Shown piece after piece: positions 18,063-26,168 of a DNA stretch of 64,000 nucleotides. Under the pieces are notes generated by a model. The model saw only the letters and a program-made list of their open reading frames with translations. It searched no databases and was not told the origin of the DNA. A program made the position numbers and the translations under genes. Every line of letters begins with the position of its first letter. Position 1 is the stretch's first letter. Source of the stretch: G965232465 sp965276005 (GTDB lineage Bacteria > Pseudomonadota > Alphaproteobacteria > JAQWUY01); the NCBI GenBank assembly GCA_965276005.1, contig OZ254962.1, positions 1,984,001 to 2,048,000 on the forward strand. Reading direction: 5' to 3'.

Positions 18063-19232
18063 ATGCACAACACGGTCAAAACCCATTTGCAAAAACTGGT
18101 ATCGTTTGCCAGTGTTAGTGCGGAGTCGAACCGTGATATTGCCGAATACTGTATACGGGTTTTACAACACAATGGGTTTTTGTGTCACACAATCCCCGAT
18201 CCCGACCAAGACAAAATCAATGTGTTGGCTGTGGCGGGAAATATGGCACAAGCCGGCATTGTGTTTTCCGCCCATACGGATGTGGTGCCCACCACAGGGC
18301 AAGATTGGACATATCCCCCATTTACCTTAACCGATATGGGGGACAAGTGGTATGGGCGGGGCACAACGGATATGAAGGGATATATTGCCCTGTTGTTGGC
18401 GTATGCCAACCGCCTTGTTACCGCTGCCGAAAAATCGGGGCTGCCTGTATATATCTGTTTATCCTATGACGAAGAAGTGGGCTGTCGAGGGGTGCCGTAT
18501 GCAATTGAAAAATTCCCCGAATTAGTGCCGACAAAGCCTAAATTTTGCTTTGTCGGCGAACCTACCGAAATGAAGCCCATATTGGGACACAAGGGCAAAA
18601 TGGCGGTGCGGGTATCTGTAGCCGGCAAAGCCTGTCATTCTGCCACTTGCACGGACGGTATAAACGCCATTGAAATTGCCAGCCATATTGTCATATACAT
18701 TGAAAAACGGATGCGAGACTGTGTACAAAATGGTATACACGACCCGTTGTCGCACCCCCCTCATGCCACTTTGCAAACGGGGCTGATACAAGGGGGCAAT
18801 GCGTTAAATATCGTCCCCGACACATGCACCTTTTGCTTTGAAATCCGCAGTTCTTACCAGCAACAAATACACGATATATATACCGACATCAGCAAGTATA
18901 TACAAGATGTACAAAACCTGTATCACACCCGTATTACTTGTACAGAAATAGGTGCCTATCCCCCCCTATCAACAGAGGCGAACAGCCCCATAAAACGCTT
19001 GGCGGACGCATTGTGCGGACATGTAAACCCTACCCCCGCCGCTAAAGTCAGCTTTGGCACCGAAGGCGGATTATTTGCCGCATACGGTATTCCCACTCTT
19101 GTACTAGGCATGGGGAGTATGGCACAGGGGCATAAAGCGGATGAATATATTGCCGTATCACAAATACGGCAAGGAATACAATTTTTTGAAAATATAACCC
19201 AATGGATACACACACAGGAGATACCCCTATGA
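18063..19232 (+). CDS. M20-family metallo-deacylase (acetylornithine deacetylase-like)
   Basis: A di-zinc amidohydrolase of 389 residues from the ATG at 18063. FSAHTDVVP gives the first metal His/Asp, GRGTTDMKG the bridging Asp, and SYDEEVGCRG the catalytic Glu pair. The lid/dimerisation domain (GHKGKMAVRV...) is intact, and a late FGTEGG/GMGSMAQGHKADE block supplies the last ligand. Although it resembles ArgE, its place in an aminotransferase/ALDH/RidA operon argues for removing an acyl group from a catabolic intermediate rather than arginine synthesis. Confidence 0.9.
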   Translation: MHNTVKTHLQKLVSFASVSAESNRDIAEYCIRVLQHNGFLCHTIPDPDQDKINVLAVAGNMAQAGIVFSAHTDVVPTTGQDWTYPPFTLTDMGDKWYGRGTTDMKGYIALLLAYANRLVTAAEKSGLPVYICLSYDEEVGCRGVPYAIEKFPELVPTKPKFCFVGEPTEMKPILGHKGKMAVRVSVAGKACHSATCTDGINAIEIASHIVIYIEKRMRDCVQNGIHDPLSHPPHATLQTGLIQGGNALNIVPDTCTFCFEIRSSYQQQIHDIYTDISKYIQDVQNLYHTRITCTEIGAYPPLSTEANSPIKRLADALCGHVNPTPAAKVSFGTEGGLFAAYGIPTLVLGMGSMAQGHKADEYIAVSQIRQGIQFFENITQWIHTQEIPL

Positions 19233-19648
19233 CCATACACAGCAGAATCCGTAAATTTAATACTAAAGACACCTATCCCGAACAAAACATCGATAACGAC
19301 CTGTGCCAAGTGGTGCGGGCGAATGACACGGTGTTTGTACGGGGGCAAGTTGGGCAAAATATCGATACTTCGGAAAGTGTCGGCATCGGCGATGTTACCG
19401 CCCAAACAGAACAAGCCATGCAAAATATCAAAATGCTATTACAACAAGCCGGCAGTGAACTGTCCCATGTGTGCAAGGTGGTAATTTATATTGTCGACCC
19501 CCGATACCGTGAAGCCGTATACCGTGTGGTCGGCAAACACTTAAAAGGCGTATACCCCGTATCCACCGGCATAGTCGTACAAGCCCTTGCCCGTCCCGAA
19601 TGGCTGGTGGAAGTGGATGTAACAGCGGTCATTCCAAACGATAAATAG
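19229..19648 (+). CDS. RidA (YjgF/YER057c/UK114) family enamine/imine deaminase
   Basis: A 139-residue chorismate-mutase-like trimer subunit. Its start overlaps the M20 stop as ATGA (19229-19232), with AGGAG upstream. The family hydrolyses reactive enamines and imines released by PLP enzymes. The usual GQVG motif (RGQVGQNIDT) and EVDVTAVI C-terminus are present. The conserved arginine appears in the VDPRYREAVYRV segment. In this operon it plausibly clears imines made during amine oxidation. Confidence 0.92.
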   Translation: MTIHSRIRKFNTKDTYPEQNIDNDLCQVVRANDTVFVRGQVGQNIDTSESVGIGDVTAQTEQAMQNIKMLLQQAGSELSHVCKVVIYIVDPRYREAVYRVVGKHLKGVYPVSTGIVVQALARPEWLVEVDVTAVIPNDK

Positions 19649-19658
19649 GGGGAACACT

Positions 19659-20336
19659 ATGACTTTTTCCATTACCGCCTTCGACAAACACACGGGACAA
19701 GTGGGCGTTGCCATTACCACCTCCAGTATTTGTGTCGGGGCAAGGTGTCCTTGGGTACGGTCTGGTGTGGGGGCGGTTGCCACCCAAAATGTAACCTTGC
19801 CAGCGTTGGCAGCGGATATTCTCGAGTGCATCGCACAGGGAAACACAGCACAACACGCCTTAGATACGATCATCCAACAAGACCCGCACAACGCATACCG
19901 CCAAGTGTGCGTTGTCGACACACACGGCAACACTGCCGTATTTAGTGGCACACAATCGTTGGGTATAAATGGCGATGCGGTGGGTAACAGCTGTGTGGCG
20001 GGGGGGAATTTACTGGCAAATAATACAATTCCACAGGTGCTGGTAACCGCCTTTGAGACCAGTACAGGACACTTGGCAGACCGTTTGTTAACCGCTCTGC
20101 AAGCGGGCATGGATGCGGGCGGTGAAATGGGTTCCGTGCATTCGTCTGCGTTATTGGTTGCCGACAAGCAAAAATGGCCGTTGGTCGATTTACGGGTGGA
20201 TTGGGCAGAAAATACATGTCCCGTAGCCGGTTTAAAAACACTGTGGCACGCCTATAAACCGCAAATGACCGATTATATAACCCGGGCATTAAACCCCGCC
20301 GATGCCCCTAGTTACGGGGTACCGGGGGATTTGTAA
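19659..20336 (+). CDS. DUF1028 family protein (Ntn-hydrolase-like)
   Basis: A 225-residue protein of the DUF1028 family. The start MTFSITAFDKHTGQVGVAITTSS, the VGARCPWVRSGVGAVATQN block and GNSCVAGGNLL are diagnostic. Structures of relatives show an Ntn-hydrolase-like fold, but the reaction is not known to me. In many proteobacteria it travels with RidA and amino-compound catabolic genes, as here. A short gap (13 bp) separates its stop from the convergent hdcA stop, leaving no room for a long terminator. Confidence 0.9.
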   Translation: MTFSITAFDKHTGQVGVAITTSSICVGARCPWVRSGVGAVATQNVTLPALAADILECIAQGNTAQHALDTIIQQDPHNAYRQVCVVDTHGNTAVFSGTQSLGINGDAVGNSCVAGGNLLANNTIPQVLVTAFETSTGHLADRLLTALQAGMDAGGEMGSVHSSALLVADKQKWPLVDLRVDWAENTCPVAGLKTLWHAYKPQMTDYITRALNPADAPSYGVPGDL

Positions 20337-20349
20337 AGGTTGCTTTTAT

Positions 20350-21339
20350 TTAGGGTGTGGGGGCTGCAGTTGGTCCCTCATAAGTCCCTTCGGGAGGGGT
20401 GTAGGTTACTTCTTCTAACTCACGGGATTTCAGCCATTCCGGTGTTGTCATTTCCAACAATTTTGTCGGGTCGTCCTCATAAGATCCCAATACCCCTAGA
20501 ACAGACAATGTTACATAAGGGGCACAGGTTAAGGCACATCCTACCTCTCCCGGATTTACCTTTGTAACTTTATACCCTACAAACATCTTTTCGTATTCGG
20601 TGCTTTGATCGATACCACACAATGCGGCGGCTGTTGCCATACCGCCACATTTATCGTTCAGGGCTGATATAACTTGGTCTTTGTTCATGTCAGGCTTATA
20701 ATATCCCGCATCTTCGATAAATAATGAAGAATGTTCCACCCGATCTTTGGCAACGGCAAACAGCAATAATGCCCATACCCAACCGCCTGCTGTTACCTGT
20801 TCACCGCTGGTAGTATAGCTTTTTTCCGCACAAATAACATTCGATCCTCTCAAGGGGGCAATGTGTCTTTGTTTTTCCAATCCAAACAATTGCCGTGCGG
20901 CTTTTTGTAGCGGCTGCATGGAGTATACGGGAATCGATGTTTCGCCCTCTTCGATATTAAACAGAACCGGTAATTTCCCAGATTTGATTTCAGGATCGAT
21001 GGCTAAATCCAAACCCCACATAACCCCACGGATACCGTTAAACGAAGAAGTTTGTATCATATTGATTTCACCAATATACGCATCATTCTTTTCCGCCCGG
21101 TCATAGCTGACAATATTTTCCAGACCCTGATCGAGAGGAAACTTTCCTTCGTCCATCTTAACAACCCCGGTTGTTAAAATACAGCTGTTGACATACGAAT
21201 CGCCGGCATCTATTGCCAAACCACCAAAACCATATCCACCCGGCTCCATATACCCACGGGTGGCGTCTTGTGTGCGATTCCAGCATGTGTTTATGACATA
21301 GTTTAAGCGTTTTGCTTCATCGGTTAATTTTTCGCTCAT
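20350..21339 (-). CDS. hdcA: Pyruvoyl-dependent histidine decarboxylase proenzyme
   Basis: Converts histidine to histamine and CO2 with a self-made pyruvoyl group instead of PLP. The 329-residue proenzyme aligns, from memory of the Lactobacillus 30a enzyme, along nearly its whole length: TRGYMEPG (28-34), IVSYDRAE (76-83), INM..SSF.G (92-101), FIEDAG (207-212), EVGCALTCAPYVTLS and TPEWL. The serinolysis site is Ser98-Ser99 (QTSSF), which would give a beta chain of 98 and an alpha chain of 231 residues. Y79/D80 match the imidazole-binding Tyr62/Asp63, and E209 matches catalytic Glu197. This family is best known from Gram-positive bacteria. No hdcP antiporter or hdcB is adjacent. Transcribed from a strong promoter on its own. 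Confidence 0.92.
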   Translation of the reverse strand: MSEKLTDEAKRLNYVINTCWNRTQDATRGYMEPGGYGFGGLAIDAGDSYVNSCILTTGVVKMDEGKFPLDQGLENIVSYDRAEKNDAYIGEINMIQTSSFNGIRGVMWGLDLAIDPEIKSGKLPVLFNIEEGETSIPVYSMQPLQKAARQLFGLEKQRHIAPLRGSNVICAEKSYTTSGEQVTAGGWVWALLLFAVAKDRVEHSSLFIEDAGYYKPDMNKDQVISALNDKCGGMATAAALCGIDQSTEYEKMFVGYKVTKVNPGEVGCALTCAPYVTLSVLGVLGSYEDDPTKLLEMTTPEWLKSRELEEVTYTPPEGTYEGPTAAPTP

Positions 21340-21408
21340 TGTAATTCTCCTATAATAAAATATTAAAATAAAATTGCTTGTAGTGTTTTTTATAAATAAA
21401 CAACCTGT

Positions 21409-21437
21409 AATATATCATATTACTTTGGTTTTGTCAA
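21409..21437 (-). promoter_or_regulatory. hdcA promoter (TTGACA, 17 bp, TATATT)
   Basis: On the minus strand TTGACA (21437-21432), exactly 17 bp, then TATATT (21414-21409). Eleven of twelve consensus bases match, giving a leader of about 60 nt before a GGAGAATTACA ribosome site. One of the best promoters in the window. Confidence 0.75.
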
Positions 21438-21448
21438 CTAATATATAG

Positions 21449-21503
21449 TATAAAAGATACTTTTTTATTTTATAAAAGATATGTTGTTTGTTGTAAAAGA
21501 TTG
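21449..21503 (-). promoter_or_regulatory. Three phased direct repeats upstream of the hdcA -35
   Basis: TATAAAAGATAC (21449-21460), TATAAAAGATAT (21471-21482) and TGTAAAAGATTG (21492-21503) share the core TAAAAGAT at spacings of 22 and 21 bp, about two helical turns. On the hdcA strand the core reads ATCTTTTA. The nearest copy starts 11 bp before the -35, a position typical for an activator such as an OmpR-type response regulator. The region is AT-rich, so chance similarity is possible, but the even phasing is notable. Confidence 0.5.
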
Positions 21504-21606
21504 CTTTTTAGCAGTTTCTGTATAGAAAAAATTAATCCCCCCGCAACACCGTTGATAGTGTATACTCCACATCAGCGTTAAAAACAATGTATTAGGGAGA
21601 ATAAAC

Positions 21607-22803
21607 ATGAAAATATTATGTGTACTTTTTGACGATCCGACCGCTGGCATGCCAAACAGCTACGCCTTAGCCCATTTGCCTAAATTAGATAAGTATCCCG
21701 ATGGTACGACATTGCCGTCCCCGAAGGCGATTGATTTTACGCCGGGGGAGTTATTAGGCTGTGTTTCTGGGGAGTTGGGGCTTAGAAAGTTCTTGGAATC
21801 TGAGGGGCATGAATTGGTTGTTACGGCGGACAAAGATGGGGATAATTCGGTGGCGGCACGGGAAATTGTCGATGCGGATGTGGTGATTTCGCAACCGTTT
21901 TGGCCGTTTTATGTGACCCGTCCGCTGATCGAAAAAGCAAAAAATTTAAAATTGGCTATTACCGCAGGTATCGGCTCCGACCATGTGGACTTAGAGGCGG
22001 CGGCTGAATATAATGTCGATGTAGCAGAAGTGACATTTTGCAATTCTATTTCCGTGTCAGAACATGTGGTGATGATGATTTTATCTATGGTACGGGATTA
22101 CCATACACAACACGCTATTGTCAAATCGGGGGGCTGGAATATTGCCGATGCGGTAAAACGGTCGTATGACTTAGAAGGCATGCATGTAGGCAGCGTTGCC
22201 GCAGGTCGTATTGGGCTGTCGGTGCTCAGAAAATTAAAGCCTTTTGATGTACATTTACACTACTTCGATCGCCACCGCCTGCCTGCGGATGTAGAACAAG
22301 AATTGCATGTGACTCACCACGATTCTGTCACATCTATGGTACAGGCGTGTGATGTGGTTACCATTAACTGTCCATTACATCCTGAAACCGAACATTTGTT
22401 TGACGATACTATGATTGCTAAAATGAAAAAAGGGGCGTATTTAATCAATACGGCACGGGGTAAGATTTGCGACCGTGATGCGGTTGCCCGTGCATTAGAA
22501 TCTGGTCACTTAAGTGGCTATGCCGGCGATGTGTGGTTTCCACAGCCCGCCCCCAATGACCATGTGTGGCGGACAATGCCGCAACATGGTATGACCCCTC
22601 ATACCTCAGGGGCAACATTGTCCGCCCAAGCACGCTATGCGGCGGGTGCCCGTGAAATTCTGGAATGTTTCTTTGCAGGTAAACCGCTGCGAGACGCATA
22701 CCAAATTGTAACCAATGGTAAATTGGCTGGTGTCGGTGCCCATTCGTACAGTGAGGGCAACGCCACCAGTGGTTCCAGCGAAGCAGAAGCATATAAAGCA
22801 TAA
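21607..22803 (+). CDS. fdh: NAD-dependent formate dehydrogenase
   Basis: A soluble metal-free D-2-hydroxyacid-dehydrogenase-family enzyme that oxidises formate to CO2 and yields NADH, 398 residues. QPFWPFYVTRP, ITAGIGSDHVDL, NSISVSEHVVM and GGWNIADAVKRSYDLEGM are specific for FDH rather than other family members. The coenzyme loop is the FDH form, AAGRIG. The catalytic Arg (NTARGK) and the late His (TPHTSG) are present. The start has TTAGGGAG upstream. It is divergent from hdcA. No molybdenum formate dehydrogenase is in the window, so the Moco operon serves something else. Confidence 0.95.
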   Translation: MKILCVLFDDPTAGMPNSYALAHLPKLDKYPDGTTLPSPKAIDFTPGELLGCVSGELGLRKFLESEGHELVVTADKDGDNSVAAREIVDADVVISQPFWPFYVTRPLIEKAKNLKLAITAGIGSDHVDLEAAAEYNVDVAEVTFCNSISVSEHVVMMILSMVRDYHTQHAIVKSGGWNIADAVKRSYDLEGMHVGSVAAGRIGLSVLRKLKPFDVHLHYFDRHRLPADVEQELHVTHHDSVTSMVQACDVVTINCPLHPETEHLFDDTMIAKMKKGAYLINTARGKICDRDAVARALESGHLSGYAGDVWFPQPAPNDHVWRTMPQHGMTPHTSGATLSAQARYAAGAREILECFFAGKPLRDAYQIVTNGKLAGVGAHSYSEGNATSGSSEAEAYKA

Positions 22804-22929
22804 ACGAAAATATTTTGGGTGCGTGATTTTGTCGTGTATCGGTCGTGCTTTTGCACCCATCGGGTGTGGTGTGGTGGGCGTGAAAACATTTCTGCCTTGT
22901 CTGTTGTTGTTGCTAGCTTTTCTGTGGGG

Positions 22930-23006
22930 TGGCCCACTCGGCAGGATTCGAACCTGCGGCCTTTTGCGTCGGAAGCAAATACTCTATCCAGCTGAGCTAC
23001 GAGTGG
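22930..23006 (-). tRNA. tRNA-Arg (anticodon CCG), CCA encoded
   Basis: Cloverleaf on the minus strand. The acceptor CCACTCG pairs with CGAGTGG, followed by discriminator G and an encoded CCA (22932-22930). The D stem is GCTC/GAGT. The anticodon stem TTTGC/GCAAA encloses the loop TTCCGAC with anticodon CCG. The T arm is GCAGG-TTCGAAT-CCTGC. All stems close. Confidence 0.95.
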
Positions 23007-23129
23007 GCAGTGTCCTATATGTAATGTAAAACGGTATACAAGTAAACAGAAAAATATAAAAATTTTTACAACACGCAATGTGCGGGTGAGTGTGTACACA
23101 TATGAGATATAAGTGCGGCAGGACAGATA

Positions 23130-23909
23130 CTATAACAACAGGGATACAAAGGTATATAGCAACCGCACAGATATATATAAAATCAGTATGGCGGTTATGG
23201 TTTTTACCCATCTTACATCTATGCGAGACGCCCCTAGCCAAGCACCTATTTGTCCGCCAATAAGCACTGCAGGTAATACCCATACATAGGGTATCAGTAT
23301 CTCCCATGTGTCTGTTTGTTCCCTGCCCCATTGGCTGTGGGCTTTTGTTAGCTGTCCCATCAGACCCGCTACAGAATTTACCCAAATAAACATACTGCAC
23401 ATACCGGCGATGCACTTTGCGGTTGCCCACCGTATATGGTGCAGTATGGGGGCAAGAAAAATACCGCCGCCAATGCCAGTGATACCTGCTACAAAGCCCA
23501 ATGCCCCACCCACACAAAACGGTAATAAACGATTGTTATGTGCATGTTGCGTATATGTTGCAGTGGGGGGGTGTCTTTCGAAAAACAGCATTTTTATAGC
23601 CGATATAAACAATGTGGTACCCAATACTCCCATAAATACGGTTTTGGAGACGGGTATATATCCGCCCACCCATGCCATTGGTACGGACACCGCCACCCAT
23701 GGCAAAGTGTCCTTGATAGAAAATGCCCCCGATTTGGCAAAGTGCCATACGCCGCCGCTAACCACAATGATATTACAGCTCAGAGCAATGAGCGGTACCA
23801 ATCGGTAATCGGTACCCGTGAACATCAGCAACGCACTATAGGTAGACCCACCGCCAAAGCCTACGGATGCGTATAATATGGCGGTTATAAAAAACAACAA
23901 TCCTATCAT
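23130..23909 (-). CDS. TauE/SafE family sulfite/anion exporter-like membrane protein
   Basis: A protein of 259 residues from the ATG at 23909 with about eight hydrophobic segments in two repeats (YASVGFGGGSTYSALL near the N-terminus; GFVAGITGIGGGIFLAPIL in the second half), the glycine-rich signatures of the TauE/SafE family. Relatives export sulfite, sulfoacetate or other organosulfonates. It overlaps the mobA stop as ATGA and so ends the Moco operon. Export of sulfite, or uptake of an oxyanion, would fit a molybdoenzyme context, but this is inference. Confidence 0.88.
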   Translation of the reverse strand: MIGLLFFITAILYASVGFGGGSTYSALLMFTGTDYRLVPLIALSCNIIVVSGGVWHFAKSGAFSIKDTLPWVAVSVPMAWVGGYIPVSKTVFMGVLGTTLFISAIKMLFFERHPPTATYTQHAHNNRLLPFCVGGALGFVAGITGIGGGIFLAPILHHIRWATAKCIAGMCSMFIWVNSVAGLMGQLTKAHSQWGREQTDTWEILIPYVWVLPAVLIGGQIGAWLGASRIDVRWVKTITAILILYISVRLLYTFVSLLL

Positions 23910-24460
23910 CGGCGAGTGTCGGTGATGTGTTGCCACTGTTCGGGGGTGTTGGCGTTTTTCATATACGGTTTAAACCTATCCAGCATAGGAATACAGGGCG
24001 TGCTACACTGTTGCAGCAGCTGTTTTATCGATGTGTGCGGGTTTATGTAAAAATGGGCATGGGGCGGTGGCACAATATAAGCGGGCAGGGGATACCACTG
24101 AAAAGTTGCCCCTTGTGGCTGTTGTAACAAAATTTGTATCATGTCTGGGCGTAACAAAGGCATATCGACAGGCACCACCGCATAGCCATCGTAATCGGGA
24201 TATGTGTGCATAATCCCGCCAATCGCATGGGCGGGACCTGCAAACGGTATGGTATCAGGCACACACATATGGTCGTATCCTGCAACTGTGCCACTGATAA
24301 CCGTGTTTTCAATGTTAGCGGATGTTAAAGTGTGCAACATGTGGGCGATAAGGGGCGTGCCGTGATAGGATAAAACCGTTTTATTTTGTCCCATGCGGCG
24401 GGATTTCCCCCCCGCCAGTATAATACCCAATATGTGTTTATGTGGCACACCGTTATCCAT
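23906..24460 (-). CDS. mobA: Molybdenum cofactor guanylyltransferase
   Basis: Adds GMP to molybdopterin cofactor to make the bis-MGD form used by DMSO-reductase-family enzymes. It has 184 residues from the ATG at 24460. The nucleotidyltransferase motif LAGGKSRRMG begins at residue 15, K follows, and VVPVDMPLLRP supplies the metal-binding Asp. The start overlaps the moaE end by eight bases. The bis-MGD end product implies a DMSO-reductase-type enzyme elsewhere in the genome. Confidence 0.93.
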   Translation of the reverse strand: MDNGVPHKHILGIILAGGKSRRMGQNKTVLSYHGTPLIAHMLHTLTSANIENTVISGTVAGYDHMCVPDTIPFAGPAHAIGGIMHTYPDYDGYAVVPVDMPLLRPDMIQILLQQPQGATFQWYPLPAYIVPPPHAHFYINPHTSIKQLLQQCSTPCIPMLDRFKPYMKNANTPEQWQHITDTRR

Positions 24461-24899
24461 CGCCTTGTTCCGTTCGTAAACAGTGTCCGGGCAACCAGCC
24501 ACTTTCGCCGTTGGTGTAGTGTTCGTTTTTCCAAATAGGTACCCGTTTTTTGATGGCTTCTATGACATATCGACAAGCGTCAAAACTTTCCGCTCGATGG
24601 GGGGAGGCAACGGCTATGATAATACTGACGCCGCCAACTGGTAAATGCCCTTGATAGTGGGCAACAAAATATTTTGTCTCCGTCCACTGTGCCACCGCTT
24701 CGTCGCATATGGTGTACAATAGCTGTTTGGCAAGTGCGGTGTGTACATCGTATGTAATCCCCACCACAGTATTACCCGCATGGGTGTTTCGAACGGTACC
24801 AATAAACATATCCACCGCCCCATATGCGGGGTCGCACACCGCCTGCATAGCGGTGTCTGTACACAGGGGGGTGTTCTGAATAACGATCGTGTGTGCCAT
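24453..24899 (-). CDS. moaE: Molybdopterin synthase catalytic subunit
   Basis: The large subunit of molybdopterin synthase, 148 residues, which transfers sulfur from MoaD thiocarboxylate to precursor Z. GAVDMFIGTVRNTHAG, VGITYDVHTALA, HYQGHLPVGGVSIIIAVASPHR and the lysine-bearing EAIKKRVPIWKNEHY are conserved. It is preceded by moaD three bases upstream. Confidence 0.95.
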   Translation of the reverse strand: MAHTIVIQNTPLCTDTAMQAVCDPAYGAVDMFIGTVRNTHAGNTVVGITYDVHTALAKQLLYTICDEAVAQWTETKYFVAHYQGHLPVGGVSIIIAVASPHRAESFDACRYVIEAIKKRVPIWKNEHYTNGESGWLPGHCLRTEQGDG

Positions 24900-24902
24900 G
24901 TC

Positions 24903-25154
24903 TTACCCTCCGCACACGGGGGGCAAGATAGACAGGTGTTGTGTGTTGTCGATAACCTCTGTATCTTGTAATACCTTCGTGTCCGTTGCCAACACAGAGC
25001 TGTCGATAAGGGGCTGATGGGTGGTGCCAATCACCCGGATAATCGCCTGTTTTACGGTCTTTGCGGTGGGTTGGGGCGGGGTGCTGACGGTTATATTGTC
25101 GCTAATGGCACGCAATGCCCCGAAACATTGAATTTTTATGGTAATATCGTTCAT
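24903..25154 (-). CDS. moaD: Molybdopterin synthase sulfur-carrier subunit
   Basis: A small beta-grasp protein of 83 residues ending in PPVCGG. The C-terminal Gly-Gly is adenylated and thiocarboxylated to carry sulfur. The N-terminus KIQCFGALRAI is typical. The start at 25154 has a GGAG site within the end of the moaC-moaB fusion gene. Sequence between the ends is divergent, but length, context and the Gly-Gly tail agree. Confidence 0.93.
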   Translation of the reverse strand: MNDITIKIQCFGALRAISDNITVSTPPQPTAKTVKQAIIRVIGTTHQPLIDSSVLATDTKVLQDTEVIDNTQHLSILPPVCGG

Positions 25155-25157
25155 ATT

Positions 25158-26165
25158 TTAGTCTCCGAATCCCTGTTTTTTGATTTTGTTTAAGGTGTCG
25201 CCTATAAACGGGCTGATAATGTCCCAACACTGTTGTACCGCTTGTGGCGATCCCGGCAGTGCCACCACTAGCGTTGCCCCGACCATACCCGCTGTTGTCC
25301 GTGATAACCACGCCGTATCCGTAAAGTGTAAACTTTCGTGTCGTATCACATCGCCCAACCCATCGAGCATGCGATCGCTTATCGAGTGCAGGGCTTCGGG
25401 GGTCACATCACGGGGACCCGGTCCCGTACCGCCACAGGCAATCAGTATGTTTAATGTATGGCTACGACACAGGGTTTTTACGGTTTGGGAAATGGTGGCT
25501 TGGTCGTCTGGTATCACCTGATAACATATGACATCTGCCCCTGCGGTGGTTAGTTGTTGCTGCAACAAAGCCCCCGATGTGTCCGTATAAGTGCCATCGG
25601 ATGCCCGGTCGCTCATCACCAGTACTGCCGCTGTTTTGTTTTGTAAAAACAATGGGGCGGGCAGCTGCTGTTGTAACCAATCGGGGATACCGTCTGCGTG
25701 TATCCACACGCCCTGTTTGCCGCCCGTTTTAACCAGCAATTTTACTTCGCCAATGCGTAAGTTGGCATCCGTTCCTTTGACCACATCCCAAATGGTCAGT
25801 AAAGCGGTATTTGCCCCCACTAAAGCTTCCATTTCCACCCCCGTTTTGGCGAATGCTGCCGCTTGGGCGTATACGGTGATGCTGTTTTCATCGGGGTTTA
25901 AGTGACAGTGGATAGTCACCTGATCCATAGGCAAAGTATGACACATGGGGATAAGTTCGGGCGTCAATTTTGCCCCTGTGATGCCGGCGATTTCGGCTAA
26001 TGCCAACACATCGCCTTTGGGTAGGGTTTTATTTGTGATGGCGGTAAAAGCGGTTGCGTTCATGTATATGGTGCCACACGCTACGGCTCGCCTACGGGTG
26101 GGGCGTTTTCTGCCCACATCGATCATTTTAAAATATCCGTCTTGCAAGGTAATTGTGTCTGTCAT
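25158..26165 (-). CDS. moaCB: MoaC-MoaB/MogA fusion protein of molybdenum cofactor synthesis
   Basis: Two enzymes in one 335-residue chain. Residues about 1-160 are MoaC, cyclic pyranopterin monophosphate synthase (DVGRKRPTRRRAVA, LIPMCHTLPMDQV, GVEMEALVGA, DVVKGTD). Residues about 170-335 are a MoaB/MogA molybdopterin adenylyltransferase domain (VLVMSDRASDGTYTDTSG, ACGGTGPGPRDVTPEA, LPGSPQAVQ). The domains act at non-adjacent steps, before and after MPT synthase. Similar moaCB fusions are known in some bacteria. The start has AGGAGG upstream and lies three bases after the moaA stop. Confidence 0.93.
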   Translation of the reverse strand: MTDTITLQDGYFKMIDVGRKRPTRRRAVACGTIYMNATAFTAITNKTLPKGDVLALAEIAGITGAKLTPELIPMCHTLPMDQVTIHCHLNPDENSITVYAQAAAFAKTGVEMEALVGANTALLTIWDVVKGTDANLRIGEVKLLVKTGGKQGVWIHADGIPDWLQQQLPAPLFLQNKTAAVLVMSDRASDGTYTDTSGALLQQQLTTAGADVICYQVIPDDQATISQTVKTLCRSHTLNILIACGGTGPGPRDVTPEALHSISDRMLDGLGDVIRHESLHFTDTAWLSRTTAGMVGATLVVALPGSPQAVQQCWDIISPFIGDTLNKIKKQGFGD

Positions 26166-26168
26166 GTG

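Noticed and set aside
22169..22200. Missing NAD-binding motif in formate dehydrogenase
   Set aside because: The GxGxxG loop reads AAGRIG, which is the normal form in this enzyme group.
22840..22865. Terminator after formate dehydrogenase (GTGC-TTTT-GCAC)
   Set aside because: The stem is four base pairs and there is no T run.
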